Below are positions 34,202 to 42,516 of a DNA stretch of 58,200 nucleotides, piece after piece; positions within the stretch are counted from its first letter, which is position 1, and the number at the start of each line of letters is the position of its first letter. The DNA lies in contig JAKLFE010000027.1 in assembly GCA_022711355.1 (NCBI GenBank), forward strand, positions 1 through 58,200, in the 5' to 3' direction. Below the pieces are notes generated by a model. The model was given only the letters and a program-made list of their open reading frames with translations. It was not told the DNA's origin and searched no databases. Made by a program: the position numbers and the translations under genes. The stretch is from Spirochaetota bacterium. GTDB taxonomy: Bacteria; Spirochaetota; Spirochaetia; Treponematales; Rectinemataceae.

Positions 34202-35662
34202 CTACCGTCGGCGGTACTCCGGCGAGAAGAGCACGAAGACCGTGTAGAGCTCGAGGCGGCCCGCGAGCATGGCGAAGCTCAGGGCCCACTTCACGTAGGC
34301 GGGGAAGTGGCCGTAGTTGCGGACCGGGCCGACGAGGCCGAGTCCGGGCCCGATGTTCCCGAGGGTCGCCAGGGCGGCGGTGAAGGAGGTCTCGAAGCCG
34401 TAGCCGGCGGAGGAGACCACGAGGGTGCAGGCCATCGCGGTCGCCAGGTACAGGAAGAAGAAGGAGGCCGCGTCGAAGATCATCATCTTCCGCACGGGCG
34501 TCCCCCCGAGCCTGACCGCGAAGACGCCGCGGGGGAAGACGAGGTACTTGAGCTCGGTGAGCGACTGCTTGAGGAGCATGAGGTAGCGGACGACCTTGAC
34601 GCCGCCGGCGGTCGAGCCCGAGCAGCCGCCGACGAACATGAGGGCGACCAGGACGGTCCGCGAGAAGGGGGGCCAGAGGTCGAAGTCGGCCGTGGCGAAG
34701 CCCGTCGTCGTGAGGACGGTGGCCGATTGGAAGGCTCCGTAGCGGAAGGCCGTACCGAAGCCCCCGCCGAAGACCCGGTTCCGGAGGAGGTCGAAGGCGA
34801 TGAGGAGGGAGCCTCCGAGGAAGATGGAGAGGTAGACGCGGAGCTCGGGATCGCGCAGGGCCTCCTTGATCCTGCCCTTGGCGACCTTGTAGAAGAGCGA
34901 GAAGTTCATCCCGGCGAGGACCATGAAGGCGGTGATCACCGCGTCGACGTAGCCGCTCTTGAAGTAGCCCACCGAGGCGTTCCTCGTGGAGAAGCCCCCG
35001 GTCGCCATGGTGGCGAAGGTGTGGTTGACCGCGTCGAAGAGGCCCATGCCCCCGAGGAAGAGGAGGCCCGCCTCCGTCGCGGACAGCATGACGTAGATGA
35101 GCCAGAAGCGCTTGGAGGTTCCCGACATGTGGGGCGTGATCTTGTCCACGCTCGGGCCGGGGGCCTCGGCCTCGACGAGCTGGAGGCCGCCCAGCCCGAG
35201 GAGGGGGAAGATGGCGACGGTGAGGACGACGATGCCCATGCCCCCGAGCCAGTGCGTGGTGGAGCGCCACAGGAGGATGGAGCGGGGCAGGACCTCGACG
35301 TCGGCGAAGACCGTGGCCCCCGTGGTCGTGAAGCCGGACATCGTCTCGAAGAAGGCGTCGGTGAAGGAGGGGATAGTCCCCGACAGGAGGAAGGGCAGGG
35401 CGCCCACCGCGCTCGCCGCGACCCAGGCCAGGCTCACGAAAAGGTAGCCCGACTTCGCGGAGAAGTAGGGCCGCTCCTTTCCCGGGGTCAGGGCGAAAAC
35501 GGCGACGGCGAAGAGGATGCAGCCGACCGCGGGCAGGACGAAGGACTCGACGACGCGGACGCTCTCGCGGTAGTAGGAGGCGACGGCTGCCGAGGAGAGC
35601 ATGAAGGCCGAGAGCATGACCAGGAGGAGGGCGAGGAGCTTGAGGATGGCCTTGGCCTTCAT
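34202..35662 (-). CDS. trkH: TrkH-family K+ uptake pore (system 2)
   Basis: A 486-aa membrane protein of the true TrkH/TrkG type. P-loops include TMSGFTTTGATVFAD, WLGGMGIVVLTVAI, TMATGGFSTRNASVG, LTTTGFATADFD and TLGNIGPGLGLVGPV. SSGST-like FVGGCSGSTAGGVKV separates repeats 3 and 4. It pairs with the full-length TrkA encoded just upstream; the TrkA stop and this ATG overlap by 4 nt. It shares only general family features with the first TrkH (27081-30560 operon), so this is a second independent system rather than a recent duplicate. Confidence 0.96.
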   Translation of the reverse strand: MKAKAILKLLALLLVMLSAFMLSSAAVASYYRESVRVVESFVLPAVGCILFAVAVFALTPGKERPYFSAKSGYLFVSLAWVAASAVGALPFLLSGTIPSFTDAFFETMSGFTTTGATVFADVEVLPRSILLWRSTTHWLGGMGIVVLTVAIFPLLGLGGLQLVEAEAPGPSVDKITPHMSGTSKRFWLIYVMLSATEAGLLFLGGMGLFDAVNHTFATMATGGFSTRNASVGYFKSGYVDAVITAFMVLAGMNFSLFYKVAKGRIKEALRDPELRVYLSIFLGGSLLIAFDLLRNRVFGGGFGTAFRYGAFQSATVLTTTGFATADFDLWPPFSRTVLVALMFVGGCSGSTAGGVKVVRYLMLLKQSLTELKYLVFPRGVFAVRLGGTPVRKMMIFDAASFFFLYLATAMACTLVVSSAGYGFETSFTAALATLGNIGPGLGLVGPVRNYGHFPAYVKWALSFAMLAGRLELYTVFVLFSPEYRRR

Positions 35663-37071
35663 GCGTCCCTGCCCAGGAAGAGCTCCTCGACCTTGCGGAT
35701 GGCGTCCATGCTCGTGAAGATGCCTAGGCGGTCGCCCACGACGAGCCTGGTGTCCCCGGTCGCGAGGGAGCTGCGGCCCCGGCGGTTGATGAAGATGACG
35801 AGGGCCCCCTTGGGCAGGTCGAGCTCGCGGATCGGGACCTCGTCGAGGCGGCTGTGCTCGGTGACGGTGAACTCGAGGATCTTCAGGCCCCGGTCGTAGA
35901 AGGAATGGAGGGTGGTCAGGTTCCCGCCGCGGAGGTACTCGACGATCGAGGCGACCACGTTGGACTTGACCGAGATGACCCCGTCGATCCCGAGGCGCTC
36001 GACCAAGGGGCTGTAGGCGTTGTTCTCCGAGAGGGCGAGGGAGCGCTCGACGCCGAAGAGCTTGGCGCGGGAAGCAGAGAGGAGGTTGAGCTCCTGGTCC
36101 TCGGTCGCCGCGACGAAGAGGTCGGCCCCGGTCAGGCCCTCCTCGAGGAAGAGATCCTCGTCGGAGAGCTCCCGGTTCAGGACGAGGGCCCCGGGCAGGT
36201 CGCGGGCGAGCAGCTTGCAGGCGGCCATCGACGACTCGACCACGGCGACGCTCGGGCGGCGGGTCGAGCCGAAGAGGCCCTTCGCCTCCCTCGCGAGGCC
36301 GAGGGTCGCGGCCGCCGCCCCGCCCGCGAGGCCCTCGGCGAGGAGGCGGACCACGGGCCCGCCCCCCGCGAGCACGACCTTGCCCATCCGGGGTAGGGCC
36401 GAGGGCTCCTCGCCGAGGAGCTCGTCGAGGTCCCGCGGCGCGCCGAGGAGGTAGATCACGTCGCCCGGATCGGGCACCGTGTCCCCCGAGGGTATCTCTA
36501 TGCCCCGCCCCCGCTCGAGGGCGGCGGCGAGGAAGCTGAGGCCCAGGGCCGCGCGGCTCTCGCGGAGGCTCCGCCCCGCGAAGGGGGAGCCCTGCGCGAG
36601 GCGGGAGGAGCGCAGGACCAGATCCTCGTCCGAGAAGCGCACGATCGAGGAGTCGAGGCCCTGGGAAAGGAGCGAAACGAAGGCCCGGGCGGTCTCGATG
36701 TCGGGGTTGATGAAGCGGTCGACGCCCATGAAGGAGCGGCGCGAAGGCGCGAGGGAGGTGAAGTAGGAGTTCCGCACCCGCGCGATCCGGCGAAGCCCCG
36801 GCTGCTCCGCCGCGGCGACCGAGCAGGTGACGATGTTGAGCTCGTCGGAGCCGGTCAGGGCGACGAAGGCCTGGGCCTTGGCGATGCCCGCCCGCTCGAG
36901 GGCCTCGGGCTGGCTCCCGTCCCCTTCGACCACGAGGCAGTCGAGGGCGTTGGCGGCCACGCGGGCTATGTCCGGGTCGCGCTCGATGAGGGCGACGTCC
37001 TTGCCCTCGGAGGCGAGCCACTTGGCGAGCTGGAGGCCGGTCGTGCCGGCCCCGAGGATGACGGTGCGCAC
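35659..37071 (-). CDS. trkA: Full-length TrkA (two RCK modules)
   Basis: A 470-aa peripheral membrane protein with two RCK_N-RCK_C units. The first has ILGAGTTGLQLAKWL, IERDPDIARVAANALDC and VEGDGSQPEALERAGI (residues 1-140). The second begins at MGKVVLAGGGPVVRLLAEGL (about 232), where the Gly motif is degenerate. It ends in a canonical RCK_C (EFTVTEHSRLDEVPIRELDL). It binds NAD(H)/ATP and gates the co-encoded TrkH. The start is GTG at 37071; no better ATG exists. An upstream TTAAC repeat set like those of operon 1 is absent, so regulation probably differs. Confidence 0.95.
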   Translation of the reverse strand: MRTVILGAGTTGLQLAKWLASEGKDVALIERDPDIARVAANALDCLVVEGDGSQPEALERAGIAKAQAFVALTGSDELNIVTCSVAAAEQPGLRRIARVRNSYFTSLAPSRRSFMGVDRFINPDIETARAFVSLLSQGLDSSIVRFSDEDLVLRSSRLAQGSPFAGRSLRESRAALGLSFLAAALERGRGIEIPSGDTVPDPGDVIYLLGAPRDLDELLGEEPSALPRMGKVVLAGGGPVVRLLAEGLAGGAAAATLGLAREAKGLFGSTRRPSVAVVESSMAACKLLARDLPGALVLNRELSDEDLFLEEGLTGADLFVAATEDQELNLLSASRAKLFGVERSLALSENNAYSPLVERLGIDGVISVKSNVVASIVEYLRGGNLTTLHSFYDRGLKILEFTVTEHSRLDEVPIRELDLPKGALVIFINRRGRSSLATGDTRLVVGDRLGIFTSMDAIRKVEELFLGRDA

Positions 37072-37133
37072 GAGCTCGACTCTATCCGCAGGGCCGCGGA
37101 GCTGTCAAAGGGCCGTTCCGGAGCGAGACAGGC

Positions 37134-37523
37134 CTAGGCCCGCGCCCGGCCGCCGAGCCAGAGCCCGAGGGCCAGGCCGGCCGCGGCCAGGGCGAGGCCC
37201 CCGGCGTTGTCGAGGGCGAGGTTCGCCGCCGCCCTTCCCCAGGTCCCCCGCCTGAGGAGCTCGACCGTCTCGTAGGCGTAGCTCGAGAAGGTGGTCAGGC
37301 CCCCGAGGAAGCCCGCCACGGCCAGGGGCTTGAGGCGCCGGCCGCCGAGGCCCCGCTCGGCCAGGCCGAGGGCCAGCCCGATGAGGAAGCAGCCGGCCAG
37401 GTTCACGAGGAGGGTGCCCCAGGGGAAGGCCGGGCCCAGGAGCCGCGCCGAGGCCCGCGACACGAGCCAGCGGCAGGCGGCCCCGCAGCCGCCGCCCACG
37501 AAGACCCAGGCGAGGTCGATCAT
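37134..37523 (-). CDS. crcB: Fluoride channel CrcB/Fluc
   Basis: A 129-aa, four-helix protein of the Fluc family, which exports fluoride as an antiparallel dual-topology dimer. Family marks are GGGCGAACRWLVSR, PWGTLLVNLAGCFLIG (with the pore Asn), GFLGGLTTFSSYAYE (the central Na+-site and Phe-box loop) and the C-terminal helix. The length is normal. I see no fluoride riboswitch signature in the 100 nt upstream. It is a lone gene, 62 nt after trkA on the same strand order reversed, and need not be linked with K+ uptake. Confidence 0.95.
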   Translation of the reverse strand: MIDLAWVFVGGGCGAACRWLVSRASARLLGPAFPWGTLLVNLAGCFLIGLALGLAERGLGGRRLKPLAVAGFLGGLTTFSSYAYETVELLRRGTWGRAAANLALDNAGGLALAAAGLALGLWLGGRARA

Positions 37524-37626
37524 GGCGGCATTCTACGCGGCCCGGGCCGCGGGGGTCGAGGCCCCTGGCGCTCCATCGACCTTGACGGGGCCCCGGGCCG
37601 GCTCTATCGTTCCCCGGAGGACCAGC

Positions 37627-38583
37627 ATGGAAAGCCTCGAACCGGGATCCCGGGCCCGGCCGCTCGCCCGGGCCGCCTGCGCCCTCCTCGCCCTGGCGGC
37701 CTCCGCCCTCGCCATCTCGCCCGACCCGCCTCGCGACCGGCTCCTCCCGGCCCTCGAGGCCTTCCTCGCCGCCCGCTCCCCCCTCCTCCGCGGGCTCGCG
37801 GGCTCGGCCTTCGCCCTCCTGGCCGGCGCGGGCGCCGCCGCGTTCCTCCTCATATGCCTCGGCGCCCTCGTCGATCGCCTGCGCGCGGGCAAGGCCGGCT
37901 CGGCGGGCGCCCGCCGCTTCCGCCGCCGGCGCCTCGCCTCCACCCTCGTCGCCTACGCCCTCCTCCTCCTCGCCCTGCGGTTCTTGCGAGGAAGCCCGGC
38001 GGCCGGGATCCCGGCGGCCGGGGCAGGATACACGGTCTCGGGCCACGGCGCGGCGCGCGGAGGAGGGGGCGCAAGCGGCGGCGGCGCGGCCCGGCGGGAC
38101 GATGTCGCCTATCGCGTTCCCTTCCTTCTCCTGGCCGCGGCCGGCGCCCTCGCCTCGGGCGGCGTCGGCGCGGCCCTCCTCGCCGCCCGCGCCGGGCGGC
38201 GACGGAAGCTCGCGGGCTCGGCCCGGCCCCTGCCCCCCGAGACGGGGGAGGGCCCGCCGCGGGAGGCGGAGGGCCTCGGGCCGGCCAGGCGCGCGCTCGA
38301 GTCCGGGAGCTCGGCCCGCGCCGCCGTCGTCGCCTCCTACGCGGAGATGTGCCGCCTCTTCGCCGCCGCTCCCCGCTTCGGCCCGGCCTCGCCGAGCCTC
38401 ACGGCGCGGGAGCTCGCGGCCTTCCTGCGCGCGCGGGGAGCCGGCTCCCGCGACATCGCCGAGCTGACGGCGGTCTTCGAGAAGGCGCGTTATTCGAACG
38501 AGGACTGCGGCGAGGCCGACCGGCTCGCGGCGGCCCGGGCCCTCGCCTCCATCGAGCTGGCCTACGGCGGGGGCCGGAGCTGA
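37627..38583 (+). CDS. DUF4129-type membrane protein of the MoxR cluster
   Basis: A 318-aa protein with several membrane helices (about residues 15-32, 60-80, 98-115 and 165-190) and an extracytoplasmic Gly/Ala-rich loop. The C-terminal cytosolic domain (AVVASYAEMCRLFAAAP, SLTARELAAFLRARG, ELTAVFEKARYSNEDC) is the DUF4129 signature found in transglutaminase-like and MoxR/DUF58 operons. GGAGG lies 7 nt before the ATG. It starts a tightly overlapping five-gene unit (37627-41627). Function in such clusters is unsettled; envelope or stress-related assembly with the MoxR chaperone is the usual suggestion. Confidence 0.82.
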   Translation: MESLEPGSRARPLARAACALLALAASALAISPDPPRDRLLPALEAFLAARSPLLRGLAGSAFALLAGAGAAAFLLICLGALVDRLRAGKAGSAGARRFRRRRLASTLVAYALLLLALRFLRGSPAAGIPAAGAGYTVSGHGAARGGGGASGGGAARRDDVAYRVPFLLLAAAGALASGGVGAALLAARAGRRRKLAGSARPLPPETGEGPPREAEGLGPARRALESGSSARAAVVASYAEMCRLFAAAPRFGPASPSLTARELAAFLRARGAGSRDIAELTAVFEKARYSNEDCGEADRLAAARALASIELAYGGGRS

Positions 38584-39041
38584 TGGCGGGCCTCGCCGCC
38601 ATGGCGCTCAGGCTCGCGCCGGCCGCGGCGGCCCTCGCGGCGGCCGCGGCCCTCGCGCTCGGCGGCCGCCGGCCTCGGGAGCGCGGGGAGGTGGCGGAGG
38701 AGCGGCCCTGCCCTCCCGAGCGCGAAGGCGAGGCCGCGCTCGCCGCCCTCCTTAAGGCGGCGGAGGGCGGCGCCCTCGCGCGCCAGACGGTCGCGGCCAA
38801 GGCCGCCGCCCTCGCCCGGGACGCGCTCGCCCTCGCGGAGGGCCTCGGCCCGGAGGCCGCGCGCCGCGAGCTGCGGGCCCTCGAGGGCAGGGACTTCCTT
38901 CGGGAGTACCTCGAGCGGGACTACCTCGAGCGGCCGCGCTCAGGCCCGCGCGGGGACGAACCGACCTTCCTCGAGGCGACGGAGCGCGCCCTGGACGAGA
39001 TAGAGGCGCTGCGCGGAGCGCGGCGCCGGGAGGAGCGATGA
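38583..39041 (+). CDS. Small anchored protein of the MoxR cluster
   Basis: A 152-aa protein beginning with a hydrophobic Ala-rich helix (LRLAPAAAALAAAAALALGG), then a basic-to-acidic helical cytosolic domain with AALAALLKAAEGGALARQ and a Tyr-Leu-Glu-Arg stretch near the C terminus. I do not recognise a named domain. Comparable small helix-anchored proteins sit at this place in MoxR/DUF58 operons of other phyla. Both ends overlap neighbours (TGATG start, ATGA with moxR), so it is surely translated. Confidence 0.7.
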   Translation: MAGLAAMALRLAPAAAALAAAAALALGGRRPRERGEVAEERPCPPEREGEAALAALLKAAEGGALARQTVAAKAAALARDALALAEGLGPEAARRELRALEGRDFLREYLERDYLERPRSGPRGDEPTFLEATERALDEIEALRGARRREER

Positions 39042-40018
39042 CGATGGCGGAGAGCGGAGACGGGACCTCGGCCTGGGGCGCGAGGCTCTGCGGCGCGATG
39101 CTGGACGAGCTCGAGCGGGCCGTCGTCGGCAAGCGCGGCTTCCTCGAGCGGCTCCTCGGCGCCGCGATCGCGGGCGGCCACGTCCTCGTCGAGGACAGGC
39201 CCGGGCTGGCCAAGACCCTCGCGGCGCGGAGCCTCGCCCGGGTCGCGGGCGGAAGCTTCAAGCGGATACAGTTCACCCCCGACCTCCTGCCCGCGGACAT
39301 CACGGGGGCCTACGTCCTCGACCGGGCCTCCGGGGGGCTCCGCCTCCTCGAGGGGCCTATATTCGCGAACTTCGTCCTCGCCGACGAGATCAACCGCGCC
39401 CCGCCCAAGACCCAGTCGGCCCTCCTCGAGGCCATGGAGGAGCGCCAGGCCACCTTGGAGGGCAGGACCCTCCCCCTCCCCTCGCCCTTCATGGTCGTCG
39501 CGACCCAGAATCCCATCGAGTACGAGGGGACCTTCCCCCTCCCCGAGGCCCAGCTCGACCGCTTCCTCGCGCGCCTCTCGATCGGCTATCCGAGCGGGGA
39601 GGAGGAGCTCGAGGTCGTCATGCGCCGCGCGGCCCGCGGCGCGGAGGAGCCCGAGCTCCGCGAGCTCTGCGGCCTCCAGTCCCTCGCCCGGCTCTCCGCC
39701 GAGGCCGAGCGCGTCCACGTCGAGCGCGACGTGGCGCGGTACGCGGTCGAGCTCGCGCGGGCGACCCGCCGCTCCCCCCGCGTCGCCGTGGGCGCGAGCC
39801 CCCGCGCCTCCCTCGCCCTCGTCAAGCTCGCCCGGGCGAGGGCCGTCATGGAGGGCCGCTCCTACCTCGTCCCCGACGACGTGAAGTGGTGCGCCTTCGA
39901 GGCCCTCGTCCACCGGGTCCTCCTCCGGCCCGACGCCTGGGCGGCCGAGTCCCTCGTCGAGGAGGTCGTGCGGGAGGCGATCGACTCGGTGCCCGCGCCC
40001 AAGGCCGGGCCGGCGTGA
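39038..40018 (+). CDS. MoxR-family AAA+ ATPase
   Basis: A 326-aa AAA+ ATPase. Walker A is in GHVLVEDRPGLAKTLAARSL, with EDRPG in place of the usual EGVPG but Lys and Thr kept. RIQFTPDLLPADITG, Walker B region FVLADEINRAPPKTQSALLE, sensor-1 MVVATQNPIEYEGTF, PLPEAQLDRFL and sensor-2-like GASPRASLAL are all canonical MoxR. MoxR proteins act as chaperones that insert cofactors or assemble partners, commonly with VWA or DUF58 proteins. The DUF58 gene follows with a 4-nt overlap (GTGA). Confidence 0.95.
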   Translation: MTMAESGDGTSAWGARLCGAMLDELERAVVGKRGFLERLLGAAIAGGHVLVEDRPGLAKTLAARSLARVAGGSFKRIQFTPDLLPADITGAYVLDRASGGLRLLEGPIFANFVLADEINRAPPKTQSALLEAMEERQATLEGRTLPLPSPFMVVATQNPIEYEGTFPLPEAQLDRFLARLSIGYPSGEEELEVVMRRAARGAEEPELRELCGLQSLARLSAEAERVHVERDVARYAVELARATRRSPRVAVGASPRASLALVKLARARAVMEGRSYLVPDDVKWCAFEALVHRVLLRPDAWAAESLVEEVVREAIDSVPAPKAGPA

Positions 40019-41319
40019 GCGGCGAGCGCAGGGCCGCGGCCGTCGCGGCCCTCCTCCTCGCGGCCGTCGGCCTGGCCCTCGCGGAGGGCGCCTGGCTCGC
40101 CGCGGCCCTCTGCCTCGCGGCCTGGGCGCTGGCGGGCCTCGCCGCTGCCCCGCCCTCGATCGAGCTCTCGGCGCGGCGGCTCATCTCCCCCTCCTTCCTC
40201 GAGCCGGGGCGGGAACGCCTCGTCGAGGTCGAGGTGGAGATCCGCAACGCAGGCCTCCGGCTCGAGCTCGTCGAGCTCGAGGACAGGCCGCCGAAGGGGA
40301 GCTCGGCCGCCGGGGGCTCGACCTCCTGGAAGGGCAGCCTGGACAGCGGGGCGAGCGCCTTCCTCCGCTACAGCCTCCGCGTCGGGCGAGGCCTGCACGA
40401 GTTCTCGGCCATCAGGGCGAGGGCCGTCGACCCCTTCGCCGCTGTCGAGTCCCTCGCCGAGCTGCCCTGCCCGGGCCGCATCGTCGCGCCGCCGGCGCCC
40501 GCGGGCGGCGCGAGGGCCTCCTTCTCGGCGCCCTCCGCCCGCGCCTTCTCCGGCTTTAGCCGGGCGCGCCGCGCCGGGGCGGGTCTCGACTTCGCGGGCA
40601 CGAGGCAGTACGGCCCCGGAGACCCGCTCCGCGACCTCAACTGGCGCGCCTGGGCCCTCTGGGGCGAGGAGATCGTCAACCTGCGCGAGGAGGAGCGGGC
40701 CTTGGACGCTGGCCTCATCCTCGACTGCCGAGCCCAGGCCTACGAGCGCGACGAGATCTTCGAGGCGGCCGTCGGGGCGGCGGCCTCGCTCGCCGAGTCC
40801 CTCCTCGACGGAGGCCACCGCGTCGCCTTCCTCGCCTACGGCTCGACCATAGCCTGGACGCCGCCGGGCGCCGGCCGCGTCCATCGGCTCCGGATCCGGG
40901 CCGCCGCCGCGGGGGCGGCCCTCGGCTCCCACGCCGCCTTCGAGCGCTTCGACAACCTCCCCGTCGCCCTCTTCCCCCCGCGCTCCCTCGTCCTCCTCGT
41001 GAGCCCCCTCCTGCCCGAGGACGTCGAGCCCCTGCGCAGCCTCGTCGCCCTCGGCTACTCCGCGGGCGCGCTCAGGCCGAGGCCGGGCGCCGCCTGCCCC
41101 CCGCCCGGCGCGGCGGGCAGGCCCCCCGCCGAGGCGGCCGCGGCGCGCCTCGCGCGGCGGATGGCCGGGCTCGAGGCCGAGCTCACGGCCTCACGCCTCC
41201 TGCGCTCCGGCGTCGCGCTCTGGGACTGGGAGCCGGGCAGGCCCCTGGGCTCGGCGCTCAGGATCGGCGCGTTGGGCGACGTATATCGCGGCCCCCGAGC
41301 CCGGGGGCGGGTAGGCTGA
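40015..41319 (+). CDS. DUF58 domain protein
   Basis: A 434-aa protein starting at GTG 40015 within the moxR stop. Two short hydrophobic helices (residues about 6-45) are followed by a beta-rich domain. The DUF58 core reads GLDFAGTRQYGPGDPLRDLN then WRAWALWGEEIVN, continuing into a VWA-like fold with LDAGLILDC and a C-terminal AVGAAASLAESLLDGG. DUF58 proteins are thought to be MoxR clients with a MIDAS-like site. An insertion rich in Pro/Ala/Gly (about 360-385) is seen. It is followed, with TGATG overlap, by a small membrane protein. Confidence 0.92.
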   Translation: MSGERRAAAVAALLLAAVGLALAEGAWLAAALCLAAWALAGLAAAPPSIELSARRLISPSFLEPGRERLVEVEVEIRNAGLRLELVELEDRPPKGSSAAGGSTSWKGSLDSGASAFLRYSLRVGRGLHEFSAIRARAVDPFAAVESLAELPCPGRIVAPPAPAGGARASFSAPSARAFSGFSRARRAGAGLDFAGTRQYGPGDPLRDLNWRAWALWGEEIVNLREEERALDAGLILDCRAQAYERDEIFEAAVGAAASLAESLLDGGHRVAFLAYGSTIAWTPPGAGRVHRLRIRAAAAGAALGSHAAFERFDNLPVALFPPRSLVLLVSPLLPEDVEPLRSLVALGYSAGALRPRPGAACPPPGAAGRPPAEAAAARLARRMAGLEAELTASRLLRSGVALWDWEPGRPLGSALRIGALGDVYRGPRARGRVG

Positions 41320-41627
41320 TGGGCTCCCCAGGCGCGGCCATCGCCGGGATGCTCGGGGAGAGTTGGGCCGGGGCCCTCGGGAAGGGCCTCCTCTGCGCCC
41401 TGCCGGCCTGGGCCCTCCTCGCGGCGCGGTACCTCTCGCTGCGTCCCTCCCTCGACCGCAGGGCGAGGCGGAGCTACCTCACCAAGGCCTCGGCCTTCGC
41501 GGCAGCGGCCCTCGCGGCGACCGCGCTCGTCGCGGCCGCTGGCGGGCGCCTCGCCCTCCCCTCGCCCTGGGCGGCCCTCCTCGCCCTCGCCGCGGTCCTC
41601 CTCGCCTCGAGGTCCTTCGGGGCCTGA
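41319..41627 (+). CDS. Small membrane protein ending the MoxR cluster
   Basis: A 102-aa protein with about three hydrophobic segments (LLCALPAWALLAARYL, AFAAAALAATALVAAAGG and PWAALLALAAVLLA) and basic loops. Not recognised. Its start overlaps the DUF58 stop, and a stretch of about 30 nt separates its stop from the convergent kinase-like gene. Probably an accessory membrane part of the same assembly. Confidence 0.68.
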   Translation: MGSPGAAIAGMLGESWAGALGKGLLCALPAWALLAARYLSLRPSLDRRARRSYLTKASAFAAAALAATALVAAAGGRLALPSPWAALLALAAVLLASRSFGA

Positions 41628-41658
41628 GGCCGCGCCGGCCATCCCCGGCCGGCCCGGC

Positions 41659-42300
41659 TCATCGGGGGCCGAGGAGCTCCTCGATCACCTGGTCGAGGAC
41701 GGGGTCGGGGGCGATGTCGGCCGTCGAGGGTTGCCGTCCCGCGGTCCCGAGGCCCCGAGCGGCCGAGGCTATCCAGGCCGCCGCCGACTCCGGCCTGACC
41801 TTGTCCGTGTTGACGACGAGGTCGAAGGAGCTGGCCGCGTCCCAGCGGAGCCCGTACATCGACTCGACGAAGGAGCGGCGGGACCGGTCGCTCTCGCGGA
41901 CCAGGGCCTCGGCGCGCTCGAGGTCGGGCATCCCGTCGGCCGCGAGGCAGCGCTCCACCCGGGAGCGCAGGGGGGCCTGGACGCGCACGTGGAGGACGTC
42001 GAGGAAGCCCCCGAGAACCGCGAAGCTGCCGCGGCCGAGGATGACCGCCTTGCCCATGCGGGCTACGGCGAGGGTAGCCCGGCCCAGCATGCTCACCATC
42101 ACCTTGACCCGCGGATCGAAGACGTCCCAGGCGCCGAGCCGGGCTTCGTAATCCTGCTCGAACTGGACGAGGCCGTACTTCTCGAGGATCCTGCCCAGGA
42201 CGGCCTTGTCTACCAGGCGCCAGCCGAGCTCCTCGGCCGCCGCCTCGGCGACTGCCCTGCCCTCGCTCCGGAACTCTCGCGAAATCGTGACGATAGCCAT
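41659..42300 (-). CDS. Cytidylate-kinase-like family protein
   Basis: A 213-aa cytosolic P-loop protein of the cytidylate kinase-like family (AAA_33/CMP-kinase-related). The family N terminus MAIVTISREFRSEGRAVAEA carries a degenerate P-loop, followed by LGWRLVDKAVLGRI. GKAVILGRGSFAVL and VRVQAPLRSRVERCLA are the conserved mid-part, and later FDLVVNTDKVRPE matches the nucleoside-binding end. Many bacteria carry such paralogues beside true cmk, and their substrate is unknown. GGAGG precedes the ATG by 5 nt. Divergent from the YtrA-type operon across a structured intergenic region. Confidence 0.9.
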   Translation of the reverse strand: MAIVTISREFRSEGRAVAEAAAEELGWRLVDKAVLGRILEKYGLVQFEQDYEARLGAWDVFDPRVKVMVSMLGRATLAVARMGKAVILGRGSFAVLGGFLDVLHVRVQAPLRSRVERCLAADGMPDLERAEALVRESDRSRRSFVESMYGLRWDAASSFDLVVNTDKVRPESAAAWIASAARGLGTAGRQPSTADIAPDPVLDQVIEELLGPR

Positions 42301-42448
42301 GGCGACCTCCCCGAGCGTTGGATTGAGGCTCCACCACTAAGTATAGTCGCTTGCCTGCGAATGGCTTCCTGCGCCAAATCCTGCGCTTGGCACGATTACG
42401 CGGACCTGCTCAGAACCATGCCACGATTACTTCCAGCTGATCCTGAGG

Positions 42449-42507
42449 ACTGCCTCGAAGCTTGTAGAGAGCGTTGGTAGTAGCAGCCTAACAAGCTTCG
42501 AGGCAGT
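42449..42507. repeat. Perfect 17-bp inverted repeat carrying the dispersed 16-mer
   Basis: ACTGCCTCGAAGCTTGT (42449-42465) and ACAAGCTTCGAGGCAGT (42491-42507) are exact reverse complements around a 25-nt loop. No T-tract follows on either side, so it is not a normal terminator. The core recurs at 4274-4289 and 8778-8793. Confidence 0.85.
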
Positions 42508-42516
42508 GGAGGCGGC

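Noticed and set aside
42449..42507. Rho-independent terminator
   Set aside because: The 17-bp stem is perfect, but no T-tract follows on either strand and no gene ends close by on the plus strand.
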